A stretch of 64,000 nt of DNA from JBGRQA01 sp041725895 (GCA_041725895.1 JBGRQA010000029.1:1-64000), one strand, 5' to 3'. Shown: positions 18,234 through 28,689, numbered from the stretch's first letter. Made by a program: numbers and translations. Notes: generated by a model not told the origin, from the letters alone.

Positions 18234-20048
18234 TTAAAATTCCAGGGAGTCGAATAAGGGGGACTCCACCTCTTCTTCCTCCGACAATAATATTGCCGTT
18301 TCAATCAAAGCCAAATGTGAATAGGCTTGGGGAAAATTTCCTAACATTCTCTTGGATTCAAAATCAATATCTTCACTAAACAGGCCCAAATGGTTTGCAT
18401 AGGTCTGTAGCTTTTCAAACTTTCGCCTTGCATCCCTCTTGCGACCGATTTTGTAAAGACTATTTATCAACCAAAATGTACAAATGGTAAATGCTGAGCT
18501 GGGAGTCCCAAAATCATCCTGGTTACGATACCGGAACATCAGCCCTTCCTGTTCCAATTCAATATGAATGGACAAAACCGTGCTCTCATATCTGTCATCC
18601 TCCGCCGAAATAAAACCATAAGGTTCCATTAATAGAACAGAAGCATCCAGATCTTCCGATCCGTAGGATTGAACAAAAGCCATTTTGGAATCCGACCAGG
18701 CATTCTTAAGCACATCTTCTTTTATTTCATCCCGAAGTGCCATCCATGGTTCTACAAACAACTCCATTTTCAGCAAATTAGCAATCTTGATCGCCCGGTC
18801 TACTGCTACCCAACAAAGTACCTTACTAAAAGTGAAGTGGCGCTCCTCGTTTCTGATCTCCCAAATTCCTCGATCCGGTTTCTGCCAATTCTCCTCCACA
18901 ACTTTCATAATATTGCGTACAATAGTCCACAACTCCTCACTATGCTCCAAAGAGGTTTCAAACATCTCAAAATGCTGATGAATCACATCCATTAAAATCC
19001 CATAGATATCATTCTGCTTTTGCATATATGCCGCATTCCCAACCCTAACCGGCCGTGAATTCTCATACCCGGAAAGATGCTCCAACTCCCTCTCGGTAAG
19101 TTTTTTCTCTCCATTAATTCCATACATAATCTGGAATTTCTCACTTTTTTTGGGAAGAATATCAATAACAAACTTTAAATAGCCCCGAGCCACATTCAAA
19201 TGCCCCAACTGTGTCATGATTTTCACAACCATAGAAGCATCCCTGATCCAGCAAAAACGGTAATCCCAGTTCCGAACCTCACCAATAGTTTCGGGCAGAG
19301 AAGTAGTCAAGGCCGCCAAAACAGCACCACTTTTACGAAAACTTAAAAGCTTCAATAGCAAAGCACTTCGAATAATCTGGTCGTTATAATTATTAAACAC
19401 TGTAGTTTTCTCGGCCAAATTAAGCCAATACACCTTTGTTCGCTGTAACTTCAGGTAAATCCGTTGATGGTTTTGGGGTAGCAATTTTTGATGGTAAGCC
19501 AAAAGGCAAAATTTGTCAGCATCCAATTTTATCTTACTCCTTCCCAGAATATCTTCCCGATCAAAACTAGTGTATAGATAAAGAGAATCATAATCCCCCA
19601 TCTTGGTATAAGACTTAATATAATTCCCCTCTAACTCATGATAAGTTTGACTTTTGGCATATTCCAATTTCGGATCATAAATTAGGGTTATTTCAGGTAC
19701 ACCTTCAAGCAATACAAAAAAACGAACCAAATCAGGAGGGGCGTAATGATTTTGATTATCTGTTTTATAACGAGGCATAAAATCCTGGATCTCAAAAGCT
19801 CCATCCTCGCAGTAATATCGGGTAATAAGGATATTTGTCCTCTCAAGGTAGAATTGGTCGATTTTTTTGGGATGAGAGGGAATAACTTCAAAACTTCCGC
19901 CCTTCTTTTCATCCAGTATTTTTGCAAAAACCGAAGCAGAATCAAACTGAGGCAAACACATCCAATCCAATGAACCCTTTTCGGAAATCAAGGCAGCACT
20001 TCTGCAATTCCCGACAACACCATAATTTAAGTTCTTCATATCAAACAC
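18234..20048 (-). CDS. Glycoside hydrolase family 15 (glucoamylase/trehalase-like)
   Basis: 604-aa GH15 enzyme without signal peptide, so cytoplasmic. The N-terminal domain (NYGVVGNCRSAALISEKG, DWMCLPQFDSASVFA) is the usual beta-sandwich; the (alpha/alpha)6 barrel follows with RNWDYRFCWIRDAS and RPVRVGNAAYMQKQNDIYG, which line the active site, and DRYESTV near the end. It hydrolyses alpha-glucosidic bonds. Divergent placement next to the trehalose-6-phosphate synthase/phosphatase gene suggests trehalose or a related glucan as substrate, since some bacterial GH15 enzymes are trehalases. The minus-strand leader holds ATTTAGGTTA, also seen in the sRNAs at 56301 and 57506. Confidence 0.88.
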   Translation of the reverse strand: MFDMKNLNYGVVGNCRSAALISEKGSLDWMCLPQFDSASVFAKILDEKKGGSFEVIPSHPKKIDQFYLERTNILITRYYCEDGAFEIQDFMPRYKTDNQNHYAPPDLVRFFVLLEGVPEITLIYDPKLEYAKSQTYHELEGNYIKSYTKMGDYDSLYLYTSFDREDILGRSKIKLDADKFCLLAYHQKLLPQNHQRIYLKLQRTKVYWLNLAEKTTVFNNYNDQIIRSALLLKLLSFRKSGAVLAALTTSLPETIGEVRNWDYRFCWIRDASMVVKIMTQLGHLNVARGYLKFVIDILPKKSEKFQIMYGINGEKKLTERELEHLSGYENSRPVRVGNAAYMQKQNDIYGILMDVIHQHFEMFETSLEHSEELWTIVRNIMKVVEENWQKPDRGIWEIRNEERHFTFSKVLCWVAVDRAIKIANLLKMELFVEPWMALRDEIKEDVLKNAWSDSKMAFVQSYGSEDLDASVLLMEPYGFISAEDDRYESTVLSIHIELEQEGLMFRYRNQDDFGTPSSAFTICTFWLINSLYKIGRKRDARRKFEKLQTYANHLGLFSEDIDFESKRMLGNFPQAYSHLALIETAILLSEEEEVESPLFDSLEF

Positions 20049-20137
20049 ACTTTGAATTAACCTAAATTTAAGACAATTATTCCATTGATTATTAATGAAA
20101 AATAGTTAATTTCTTCTAGCATCAAAATGTTATTTTT

Positions 20138-22342
20138 ATGAACCGAATCCATATTGTTTCAAACAGGCTTCCCTTTAGTATTAAAACCGATAATAATCAG
20201 ATAAAATTGATCCCCAGCGTAGGAGGATTGGCAACTGGTATCCGTTCTGTATATAAGGATTTTAAAGGGTACTGGATTGGTTGGCCCGGAATAGCTGAGG
20301 ATGAATCTGAAGAGGAAGAATTGAAGCAAACGGATGAAATGTTGACTAAGGAGGATTGCATATCGGTGCATTTGACGCGCAAGGAACTGGATCTATACTA
20401 CGATGGATTTTGCAATAACACCATCTGGCCACTGTTTCATTACTTCACTCAATACATCAAGTACGATTCACACCAATGGGAAAGCTATAAAAGGGTGAAT
20501 CAGAAATTTGCCGATAAAACCCTTGAAATTCTTGAGGAAGGAGATTCCCTCTGGATTCATGATTACCAACTTCTCCTTGTTCCACAAATGATAAAAGAAA
20601 GGAATCCTTCGGTTACAATCGGCTTTTTTCTCCACATCCCTTTCCCCTCGTATGAGGTTTTCCGAATCCTTCCCTGGCGTACGGAATTACTTTCCGGCTT
20701 GATGGGCGCAGACCTAATCGGATTCCACACTTATGACTACGAAAGACATTTCTTTAGCTGTGTTCGGCGTCTCTTAGGCTACGAAATCTCCTTCAACAAA
20801 ATCTACAAGGAGGATCGAATTATTATGGCCGATGCCTTTCCTATGGGAATCGATTACAACAAGTTCAAAAATGCGTCCATTCAGGTGCTTCAAAAACCAT
20901 TGCAGGAAAAATCAGAATTACAGCGCGAACTGGAAAAATATTTTCTGGTCTCTCCTGAACGGAAACTTATTCTGTCCATCGACCGACTCGATTATACCAA
21001 AGGAATTCCAAACCGCTTGAAAGCTTTCGCCTCTTTTCTGGAAAAACATCCCGAATTTAAGGGGCAAGTTTCTCTAGTTATGCTGGCCGTCCCCTCCCGA
21101 GGAGAAGTGGAGCAATACAAACAACTGAAAAGTGAAGTGGATGAGTTGGTTGGTAACATTAATGGCCAGTTTGGCGGCGTCAACTACACCCCTATTTGGT
21201 ATTTTTACCGCTCCTTACCCTTCGAAAGCCTGGTGGAACTCTACAGCTCTTCAGACGTTGCATTGATAACTCCGGTAAGAGATGGAATGAACCTGGTTGC
21301 TAAAGAATACGTAGCGTCCCGTACCAATAGAACTGGGGTTATCATCGTTAGTGAAATGGCAGGAGTTAGTAAAGAAATGGGAGAAGCCATAATCATAAAC
21401 CCAAACCACAAAGAAGAAATTGCCGAAGCTATCTTCCTGGCTCTAAACATGGATATGAATGAGCAAAGAGAAAGAATGATCATGCTGCAAGACAGGATAA
21501 AGCGCTACGATGTTTACAAATGGGCCGGAGAATTCGTTAAAGCTCTGGACAAAATCAAAGAGATACAGAACTCATTCTTCGCCAGTAAAATATCATCAAA
21601 AATTCTTGAAGAAATAAAGGAGAAATACCACAAGTCAAAGAAACGGGCCATTTTCCTCGACTATGATGGAACACTTACTTCATTCCACAAAACTCCATCA
21701 GAAGCTAAACCGGATGATGAGCTCCATCAACTTCTTTTCGAAGTGGAAAAAAACCCAAAAAATCAGGTAACAATTATCAGTGGTCGCGACCGGGGCAGTT
21801 TGGAAGAATGGTTCACCGGACATCAAATCAACCTGATCGTTGAACACGGTGTTTGGTTGAAAGAGTTTGGCCAAGAGTGGATCATGCTCTCCAATGTCAA
21901 TAATTCCTGGAAACCGATCATCCAACCAATATTGGAGAATTTTGTGGATCGCACACCAGGCTCCTTCATCGAAGAAAAGAACTATTCTCTGGTCTGGCAT
22001 TATCGTAAGGCCGAACCGGAACAGGCAGAACTACGTGCAAATGAACTGAAGGCTGAATTGACCACCCTTATAGCCAACCATAATCTTGAAATAATGGAAG
22101 GCAACAAGGTTATTGAAGTAAAAAGTGGTGGAATCAACAAAGGTGCAGCAGCCATGCATTTTCTTCAAAACAAGAATTTTGATTTTATCATGGCAATAGG
22201 TGATGATTGGACCGACGAGTACATGTTCCGGGAATTACCTAAAACCGCAATAACCATAAAAGTGGGATTAACACACACCGCAGCCTCCTATAAACTTGAA
22301 TCTGTTGCATCTGTTCGAAAATTACTTAAAAAACTCCTGTAA
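20138..22342 (+). CDS. otsAB: Bifunctional trehalose-6-phosphate synthase/phosphatase
   Basis: 734-aa fusion. Residues 1 to about 465 form a GT20 trehalose-6-phosphate synthase (SNRLPFSI, VGGLATGI, IHDYQLLLVPQMI, FFLHIPFP, SIDRLDYTKGI, TPVRDGMNLVAKEYVA), which joins UDP-glucose and glucose-6-phosphate. Residues from about 500 form a HAD phosphatase with the catalytic DYDGTLTSF near 508, SGRD, and GDDWTDEYMF near 687, which releases trehalose. The fusion makes the two-step osmoprotectant pathway a single polypeptide, common in Bacteroidota. Divergent from the GH15 gene with 89 bp between the start codons, allowing shared control. Confidence 0.95.
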   Translation: MNRIHIVSNRLPFSIKTDNNQIKLIPSVGGLATGIRSVYKDFKGYWIGWPGIAEDESEEEELKQTDEMLTKEDCISVHLTRKELDLYYDGFCNNTIWPLFHYFTQYIKYDSHQWESYKRVNQKFADKTLEILEEGDSLWIHDYQLLLVPQMIKERNPSVTIGFFLHIPFPSYEVFRILPWRTELLSGLMGADLIGFHTYDYERHFFSCVRRLLGYEISFNKIYKEDRIIMADAFPMGIDYNKFKNASIQVLQKPLQEKSELQRELEKYFLVSPERKLILSIDRLDYTKGIPNRLKAFASFLEKHPEFKGQVSLVMLAVPSRGEVEQYKQLKSEVDELVGNINGQFGGVNYTPIWYFYRSLPFESLVELYSSSDVALITPVRDGMNLVAKEYVASRTNRTGVIIVSEMAGVSKEMGEAIIINPNHKEEIAEAIFLALNMDMNEQRERMIMLQDRIKRYDVYKWAGEFVKALDKIKEIQNSFFASKISSKILEEIKEKYHKSKKRAIFLDYDGTLTSFHKTPSEAKPDDELHQLLFEVEKNPKNQVTIISGRDRGSLEEWFTGHQINLIVEHGVWLKEFGQEWIMLSNVNNSWKPIIQPILENFVDRTPGSFIEEKNYSLVWHYRKAEPEQAELRANELKAELTTLIANHNLEIMEGNKVIEVKSGGINKGAAAMHFLQNKNFDFIMAIGDDWTDEYMFRELPKTAITIKVGLTHTAASYKLESVASVRKLLKKLL

Positions 22343-22550
22343 CCTTTTATAAACCAACAAACGAGCTAAGTAGTTGTATATTATTCAAAACCTACAAAAA
22401 AATTAAATCATTACACTTTTCTACCTGAACAAATCTTCGTTTCGAAAAAGAAGCTATTTCGTGCCACTATTCACAAGGTAAAGGCCTCTAATTTTACTCA
22501 TACACTGGAGGGAAATTACAATTCCATTACAAAAGCCTTTAAATTCTTTC

Positions 22551-22558
22551 TATCTTTG
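22551..22558 (+). promoter_or_regulatory. Predicted -7 box for the nad operon
   Basis: TATCTTTG, exact TAnnTTTG, followed by C. Transcription would begin about 22564, leaving too little leader for the in-frame ATG at 22576 and supporting the ATG at 22612. Confidence 0.6.
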
Positions 22559-22611
22559 CCTTTCGGATAGAACAAATGTTCTATTTTCGCACAAACCAAG
22601 AATTTGCTTTA

Positions 22612-24195
22612 ATGTTACACGAAAAATTCGATTTCTTAATAATCGGAAGTGGCCTGGCAGGGCTCTATTCGGCAAATTATGCTGCTCAATTTGGCCGTGT
22701 AGCCCTCTTAACAAAATCAGGAATTGATGTTAGCAACTCCTATTTTGCACAAGGGGGAATCGCAGCAGTTACTGACTCTGAAGATTTTCCACAATACCAC
22801 CTGGATGACACCATCCTGGCCGGCAGAGGTTTGTGTGACCATACTCCAGTAAACATCCTTGTTAATGAAGGACCTGTTCGAATTCAGGAACTCATTGATT
22901 TGGGTATGCAATTCGATACCGAAAACGGCGAACTTGCTCTTGGATTGGAAGGAGGTCATCACAAACGGCGCGTTCTTCATGCAGGGGGAGATTCAACCGG
23001 AAAAGAAGTTTCTACATTTCTCATCCGAAAAGTAAAGGAACACCCAAACATCTCCATTTATGAAAATCATATGATTTTCGACTTACTAGTGGAAGATGGA
23101 ATTTGCTACGGATCTCGAAGTTGGGATACTCAAAAACAAGAAGAATTTCTTGTAACGGCACCCTCAACAATTCTGGCAATGGGAGGAGCCTCTGGAATAT
23201 ACAGCAGAACAACAAACCCGGAAACATCGGTAGGTGATGGCATTGCACTGGGATACAATGCCGGTGTTCAAGTGGCCGATTTGGAATTCATTCAATTCCA
23301 TCCCAGCTCCTTCTATTCTGAAACAGGGGAAACATTCCTGATTAGTGAAGCGGTTAGAGGCGAAGGAGCCCATTTGATCAATCATAAAGGGGAACGCTTT
23401 ATGGAAAACTTGCATGAATTAGCAGAATTAGCTCCCCGCGATGTTGTAGCACGCTCCATTTTTGCCCAAATGCAAAACAACAACGAAAGTCATGTTTTTT
23501 TGAAGTTGAGTCATTTGGACGGAGAAAAAATCAAAAAGAGATTCCCCACCATTTATCAAAAGTGTAAGAATTTTGGCGTAGATATGTGCCAACAAATACC
23601 TGTTGCTCCAGCTGCCCATTATATGGTTGGAGGATTACGAACGGGTGTTTTCGGAGAGACCAATATAAACAATTTATATGCCTGCGGTGAACTGGCATCC
23701 ACCGGTGTAATGGGAGCCAACCGACTTGCCTCAAACTCTCTATTAGAGTGTTTGGTCTTTGGAAAACGGGCCATTGATCATGCCAGGAATAAAAGAGATA
23801 TCAGTCATCAACCCACATTTCCAAAATCTTCCTTTAAAAGCAACTCTTCGCTTTCCGATACCTTCTTAGATTACAACAATCAAATTGCAGCAATTATGAC
23901 TCAAAAAGTTGGTATTGTGAGAGAAGAAAAAGAATTGAAGAAAGCTTTGGAATTATTCACTCAATTGGAAAACAAATTTCCCTTTGAAGAAAACGAATTT
24001 TTCAGTCTTCGCTTAAAGAACCTCCTTTTAGTTTGTAGACTTATTACCAAAGCCGCCCTGGCAAGGGAAGAAAGCCGCGGAGGACATATTCGAAAGGAAT
24101 TCGATGGGGAAAACAATCATTTTCTGCATCACAGTATACAGCAATTGGGTAAAAAAATGTACCATACTCCAGTTGACACAAAACAAACAAATTAA
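22612..24195 (+). CDS. nadB: L-aspartate oxidase
   Basis: 527-aa FAD enzyme that oxidises L-aspartate to iminoaspartate for quinolinate synthesis. The N-terminal dinucleotide-binding motif (LIIGSGLAGLYSAN), SYFAQGGIAA, HAGGDSTGKEV, the active-site HPSSFY and RGEGAHL segments, and the ASTGVMGANRLASNSLLEC motif are all present, as in NadB/SdhA-type flavoproteins. I choose the ATG at 22612 over 22576 because the promoter lies too close to the latter and family members begin just before the FAD motif. First gene of nadB-nadC-nadA. Fumarate can serve as electron acceptor in anaerobes. Confidence 0.95.
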   Translation: MLHEKFDFLIIGSGLAGLYSANYAAQFGRVALLTKSGIDVSNSYFAQGGIAAVTDSEDFPQYHLDDTILAGRGLCDHTPVNILVNEGPVRIQELIDLGMQFDTENGELALGLEGGHHKRRVLHAGGDSTGKEVSTFLIRKVKEHPNISIYENHMIFDLLVEDGICYGSRSWDTQKQEEFLVTAPSTILAMGGASGIYSRTTNPETSVGDGIALGYNAGVQVADLEFIQFHPSSFYSETGETFLISEAVRGEGAHLINHKGERFMENLHELAELAPRDVVARSIFAQMQNNNESHVFLKLSHLDGEKIKKRFPTIYQKCKNFGVDMCQQIPVAPAAHYMVGGLRTGVFGETNINNLYACGELASTGVMGANRLASNSLLECLVFGKRAIDHARNKRDISHQPTFPKSSFKSNSSLSDTFLDYNNQIAAIMTQKVGIVREEKELKKALELFTQLENKFPFEENEFFSLRLKNLLLVCRLITKAALAREESRGGHIRKEFDGENNHFLHHSIQQLGKKMYHTPVDTKQTN

Positions 24196-24221
24196 ATCGA
24201 ACCTATATTTATCAAACAATT

Positions 24222-24247
24222 GCAGATCCCGATTCATCGGGATTTGC
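24222..24247. repeat. Hairpin between nadB and nadC
   Basis: GCAGATCCCGA (24222-24232) faces TCGGGATTTGC (24237-24247) across a TTCA loop, with one mismatch. No T-run follows, so it looks more like an mRNA-stabilising or attenuating stem than an intrinsic terminator. Confidence 0.5.
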
Positions 24248-24357
24248 AGTATCGTAAGCATAAGAAAAACAAAATAGGAACACATGAAACATCTCTGTCA
24301 AACACTTCTCAGAGAAGTAAATGTTCAGATCGGGATGTTCCAGGTGGCATATAAAAA

Positions 24358-25221
24358 ATGAATCAAAATCACATGAAAGAGATCGGATTAGACATTCAGG
24401 AACTTGACTTTATAATCGATCACGCATTTAGCGAAGATATTAGAACAGGGGATATCACCACCGAATCCCTGGTTCCCGAAACTGCTACCACCAGGGCCAG
24501 CATGACCGCAAAAGCAGATGGAATTGTAGCCGGACTTCCAATTGCCGAGAAAGTTTTTCAAAAACTAGATCCACAAATGAAATGGATGCCTAAGGTTCAG
24601 GATGGTGATCCGGTACAAAAAGGTGATATTCTCGTAGAAATGGAAGGCACCTTTCGCGCCCTTCTTACAGGAGAGCGCTTGGCTTTGAATCTATTACAGC
24701 GTATGTCTGGTATTGCTACCGAAACGGCTAAATACATGAAAGAGCTGGAAGGATCAAAAACCAGGATCTTAGACACACGCAAAACAGTTCCAGGTCTTCG
24801 CATTTTGGACAAATATGCCGTAAAAATGGGCGGTGGAACCAACCATAGAATCGGGCTGTTCGATATGGCCATGATCAAAGACAATCACATTAAAATTGCG
24901 GGAGGAATTTCAAAGGCCGTTGAACAGGTACGTTCCAACATTCCAGGCCACATTAAAATAGAAGTGGAAACCACTACTTTGCAAGAAGTGCAGGAAGCTC
25001 TGAAAGCTGGCGCTGATATCATAATGCTTGACAATATGAGCAACGAAATGATGAGCGAAGCAGTAAAAATTATCCAGGGAAAAGCTTTGGTTGAGGCATC
25101 CGGAAATATGAATATCCAGAGATTAAAAGGGGTTGCGGCCACTGGGGTAGATGTAATTTCTGTAGGAGCCCTCACCCATTCGGTAACAGCTCTGGACATC
25201 AGCCAAAATATAGAGATTTAA
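24358..25221 (+). CDS. nadC: Quinolinate phosphoribosyltransferase
   Basis: 287-aa NadC, which joins quinolinate and PRPP to give nicotinate mononucleotide with loss of CO2. Family signatures: EDIRTGDITTESL near the N-terminus, GERLALNLLQRMSGIAT, DTRKTVPGLRILDKYAV, GGGTNHRIGLFD, KDNHI and EASGNM/VISVGALTHS at the C-terminus. Length is normal. The ATG at 24373 is an alternative start, five codons later. Lies 162 bp after nadB and 38 bp before nadA on the same strand. Confidence 0.95.
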   Translation: MNQNHMKEIGLDIQELDFIIDHAFSEDIRTGDITTESLVPETATTRASMTAKADGIVAGLPIAEKVFQKLDPQMKWMPKVQDGDPVQKGDILVEMEGTFRALLTGERLALNLLQRMSGIATETAKYMKELEGSKTRILDTRKTVPGLRILDKYAVKMGGGTNHRIGLFDMAMIKDNHIKIAGGISKAVEQVRSNIPGHIKIEVETTTLQEVQEALKAGADIIMLDNMSNEMMSEAVKIIQGKALVEASGNMNIQRLKGVAATGVDVISVGALTHSVTALDISQNIEI

Positions 25222-25259
25222 AAGAAAAAACCACTATAAAGGAAACAGATTACCCAAAC

Positions 25260-26186
25260 ATGAAAACACAGGAGCTTATAAATCGTATTAATGAGCTAAA
25301 AAAAGAGAAGAACGCAGTTATTCTTGCTCATTACTATACTGATCCCGTTATTCAGGACCTTTCGGATTACCTTGGCGATTCGTTGGGACTGGCTCGTCAG
25401 GCAGGGGAAACCAATGCCGACATAATCGTATTTTGCGGGGTGCATTTCATGGCGGAAACTGCTGCCATCATTTCTCCGGAGAAGAAAGTTCTCATCCCGG
25501 CTCAAAAAGCAGGATGCTCTCTTGCTGAAAGCATTTCTGGAGCAGACATCAGGAAATGGCGGGAGCAAAACCCGGAAGGATTGGTTGTATCCTACGTAAA
25601 TACTACTGCTGATGTAAAAGCAGAAACCGATTACTGCTGCACCTCATCCAATGCCCTCAAAATAGTAGAAGCACTTCCGGCAGATAAAAAGATTCTATTT
25701 ACCCCGGACAAAAACCTGGGTGCCTACATCAATAAGGTAACCGGTCGTGGAATGGAGTTATGGAGTGGTGATTGTTGCGTACACGAACGTATTACCACTG
25801 AAATGATAATGGAAATGCATCAACAATATCCAGAGGCGGATATTCTGATCCATCCTGAATCCAACTGCTCGGGAGACGACAGAGTATTGGAAATGGATCA
25901 AGCCTACTTCTATTCAACAGCAGGTATTATCAAACATGCCAAAGAGTCGGAAAAGAAACAGTTCATCATTGCAACCGAATTGGGAACCATTCACAAACTT
26001 CAACAAGACAATCCGGATAAAGAATTTATCCTGATTCATCCCAAAACCATTTGCGGATCAATGAAAAAAGTTACCCTACAAGGATTACACGATGCTCTGC
26101 TTCACGAACAATTTGAGGTTAAACTTCCTCAAGACATTGTAGAGAAAGCTCAATTGCCCATTCAACGCATGTTGGAAATTGGCTAA
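25260..26186 (+). CDS. nadA: Quinolinate synthase
   Basis: 308-aa [4Fe-4S] enzyme that condenses iminoaspartate with dihydroxyacetone phosphate to quinolinate. AHYYTDPVIQD and CGVHFMAETA are diagnostic, and conserved Cys occur near 126 (CCTSSN), 202 (SNCSGDD) and 265 (ICGSMKK), consistent with the cluster ligands. Last gene of the operon, followed by a long terminator. The oxygen-sensitive cluster suits an anaerobic lifestyle. The gene order nadB-nadC-nadA places the whole aspartate-to-NaMN path together. Confidence 0.96.
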   Translation: MKTQELINRINELKKEKNAVILAHYYTDPVIQDLSDYLGDSLGLARQAGETNADIIVFCGVHFMAETAAIISPEKKVLIPAQKAGCSLAESISGADIRKWREQNPEGLVVSYVNTTADVKAETDYCCTSSNALKIVEALPADKKILFTPDKNLGAYINKVTGRGMELWSGDCCVHERITTEMIMEMHQQYPEADILIHPESNCSGDDRVLEMDQAYFYSTAGIIKHAKESEKKQFIIATELGTIHKLQQDNPDKEFILIHPKTICGSMKKVTLQGLHDALLHEQFEVKLPQDIVEKAQLPIQRMLEIG

Positions 26187-26200
26187 TTCATAAAAATCAT

Positions 26201-26255
26201 CCCGAACAAAATCTGGTATTTTAACTAATCCTTTCAGATTTTGTTCGGGCTTTAT
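26201..26255 (+). terminator. nad operon terminator
   Basis: CCCGAACAAAATCTG (26201-26215) pairs perfectly with CAGATTTTGTTCGGG (26235-26249), followed by CTTTATT. A 15-bp stem 14 bp after nadA. The remaining bases up to the next gene (26256-26520) hold nothing else that I recognise. Confidence 0.9.
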
Positions 26256-26520
26256 TGTAAACTCTCCCTTCCCTCCTCCTCCTTTTCGCCTAAATATTTT
26301 CAAACCAAGGTATAAGAACACCACATTAATTGCTATATTGAGCAAAATCCCAGAAACAACCATCTTAAACCGATTAGCAATGAAAAACTTTTTCTCCCCC
26401 ACAAAGCTTCTTTTAAAGATTTTTTACAAAACAATCGTTCAACACAAAAAACTGATTTAAAAATCACGATTGATTAACAAACAACTATACTTAAGTTTTC
26501 TACTTCCAAAATCAATAAAA

Positions 26521-28689
26521 ATGCAAATCCTTTCAATTTGTACAACAATACTGGTTTTGTTGCTGCAAAACTTTTGCTTTGCAACAAATACATCGGATAG
26601 TTTAAAAAACATCCTAAACAAAGCCAGTGAGGAGAAACAAGCCGAGATACTGAATAAAATATCAGATCATTACTACAACATAAATGCAGACAGCGCATTA
26701 CTATTTGCTAAAAAGGCATTAGTAACTGCTAAAAAACAAAATAACGAGAAAGAAGTTCTGAATGCCTACCTTAAAATTGGGATAATCAACCAGATCCAGG
26801 GAAAAATTAATGAGAGTAATCAATTTTTAAAAAGGGCTCATACAATTGCTTTAAAAACAGGATCTCCCAAAGACCTCCTCTTATCCCATTTCTATTTCGG
26901 AGCCTACCACTACTACAAAGGACAACTAGACAGCTCTCTTCTTAATTTTAATAAATCCCTCCTATACTGTGAAAAAGTAAATAATTCTAAGTTCAAACTG
27001 CGTAATATCAACAATATTGGAAATATCTATTGGGCAAGGGGAAATTCGGAGCAGGCTCTGAAATATTACCTTCAAAGCTATCACCTGGCCGATTCCCTAA
27101 AAGATCAAAAAGTTCTCACTTTCACACTGTTTAACCTGGGAAATATCTACTTAAACCAAAACAGGCAAGATCTGGCCATAAAATATTATAACCAGGTTAA
27201 GGAACTCGCCAAAAAACAAGGAAATACAACCATCCAGGCCAATGTCTTAAACAACATGGGAATCATGTCCCGTAATCAGGGAAATTACCCCAAAGCCATT
27301 GAATACGCTAAAAAAGCTAACCGCTTATACCGAAAAATAAAAGATAATACAGGAATCTCCATTACATACAGCAATTTGGGCAATGCCTACTACAAAACAG
27401 GCCAACAGGATTCAGCAATTTACTTTATCAACAAAGCATCCGTTATAAATCGTAATAGCAACAACAATAAAGAATTGGCTGTTGATCTTGAATTCCTGGC
27501 AAGGATCTATCTGAATAACAACATGAAGGAAAAAGCTTTTCCGCTTATTCAGGAAGGCCTTCAGTTATCCAAAACTATGGGTCTGGACTCCCAAACGCGC
27601 TTTTTAAGTCAACTTTCAAATTACTACTACCAAAAAAAACAATTTAAAAAAGCGTACGATTATAAAATTAAGCAATACCATTTAGAGGATAGTCTGTACA
27701 ATAGTGAGCAAATTGATAAAATCGCCGAGATGCAAACCCGTTTCGAATCTGAACAAAAAGAGAAAGAGAACGAATTGCTGCGTATGAAAAACAATTTGAT
27801 GACTGTTCAACTGAATCAACAAAAGAAAATTCGGAACTATTCTATTGCTTTTGCTATAGTTGCTCTACTGTTAACTTTAATCATTTTCCGCTTAATGCGG
27901 GTTAAAGTCCAAAAGAATAAAGAAATTAATAAGTTCAACAAAGAGCTGGAAACAATCAATCAAAAACTGAAAATATCAAATGCCTCAAAAGACAGATTCT
28001 TCTCCATTATTGCTCACGATTTACGCTCCCCTTTTCATGCCATCCTCGGCTTTTCCGATCTGCTAAATGAGGAGCTTAAAGGCAAGGCGAATACATCAGT
28101 TTTACAAGAATACAATTCTGCATTAAATGAATCTTCTCACAAACTCTTTAACCTTCTTGAAAATTTATTGGAATGGGCCAATTCCCAGAGAGGTAATCTG
28201 GATTTCCAACCGGAAAAATTCGATTTGTATGAGAAAATTCAACAAAATCTGGAGATCTTTAAATTAAAAGCACAGGAAAAGGGAATCCGTTTGAATTCAT
28301 TCGTTAAACCTGGAACAAAGGTGATTGCCGACCAGAACATGATCAACACCATTCTCCGAAACCTGATTAGCAATGCCATAAAATTCACTGCATTCAACGG
28401 AGAAGTAAACATATTAACAAAATCGACCAATGGCATTTTGGAAATTGCAGTGCAGGACACAGGAATCGGAATCAGTCCTGAAATTCAAGCCAAACTGTTC
28501 CAAATCGATCACAATATTTCCACTTCAGGAACAAATGAGGAAGAAGGCAGTGGATTGGGACTCATCATCTGCAAAGAATTTATAGAGAAACACGGAGGCA
28601 AAATATGGGTGCAAAGTCAACCCAATATTGGCAGCACCTTCTCCTTCTCTCTCAGCAAAGGAAACAGAGTGCATCAATCGGCCAGCTAA
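26521..28689 (+). CDS. TPR-containing sensor histidine kinase
   Basis: 722-aa membrane sensor kinase. I start at the ATG at 26521, which gives a signal peptide (MQILSICTTILVLLLQNFCFA); the frame is open upstream only from a TTG. Periplasmic region: tetratricopeptide repeats (about 30-390; NIGNIYWARGNSEQALKYY, NLGNAYYKTGQQDSAIYF). Then a coiled coil, one membrane helix (about 440-460), HisKA with phospho-accepting His near 499 in FSIIAHDLRSP, and HATPase_c with N box (ISNAIKFT), G1 (DTGIGIS) and G2 (GSGLGL). No receiver domain. A cognate regulator is not adjacent. It precedes the amino acid transporter genes by 45 bp, so co-transcription is possible. Confidence 0.9.
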   Translation: MQILSICTTILVLLLQNFCFATNTSDSLKNILNKASEEKQAEILNKISDHYYNINADSALLFAKKALVTAKKQNNEKEVLNAYLKIGIINQIQGKINESNQFLKRAHTIALKTGSPKDLLLSHFYFGAYHYYKGQLDSSLLNFNKSLLYCEKVNNSKFKLRNINNIGNIYWARGNSEQALKYYLQSYHLADSLKDQKVLTFTLFNLGNIYLNQNRQDLAIKYYNQVKELAKKQGNTTIQANVLNNMGIMSRNQGNYPKAIEYAKKANRLYRKIKDNTGISITYSNLGNAYYKTGQQDSAIYFINKASVINRNSNNNKELAVDLEFLARIYLNNNMKEKAFPLIQEGLQLSKTMGLDSQTRFLSQLSNYYYQKKQFKKAYDYKIKQYHLEDSLYNSEQIDKIAEMQTRFESEQKEKENELLRMKNNLMTVQLNQQKKIRNYSIAFAIVALLLTLIIFRLMRVKVQKNKEINKFNKELETINQKLKISNASKDRFFSIIAHDLRSPFHAILGFSDLLNEELKGKANTSVLQEYNSALNESSHKLFNLLENLLEWANSQRGNLDFQPEKFDLYEKIQQNLEIFKLKAQEKGIRLNSFVKPGTKVIADQNMINTILRNLISNAIKFTAFNGEVNILTKSTNGILEIAVQDTGIGISPEIQAKLFQIDHNISTSGTNEEEGSGLGLIICKEFIEKHGGKIWVQSQPNIGSTFSFSLSKGNRVHQSAS

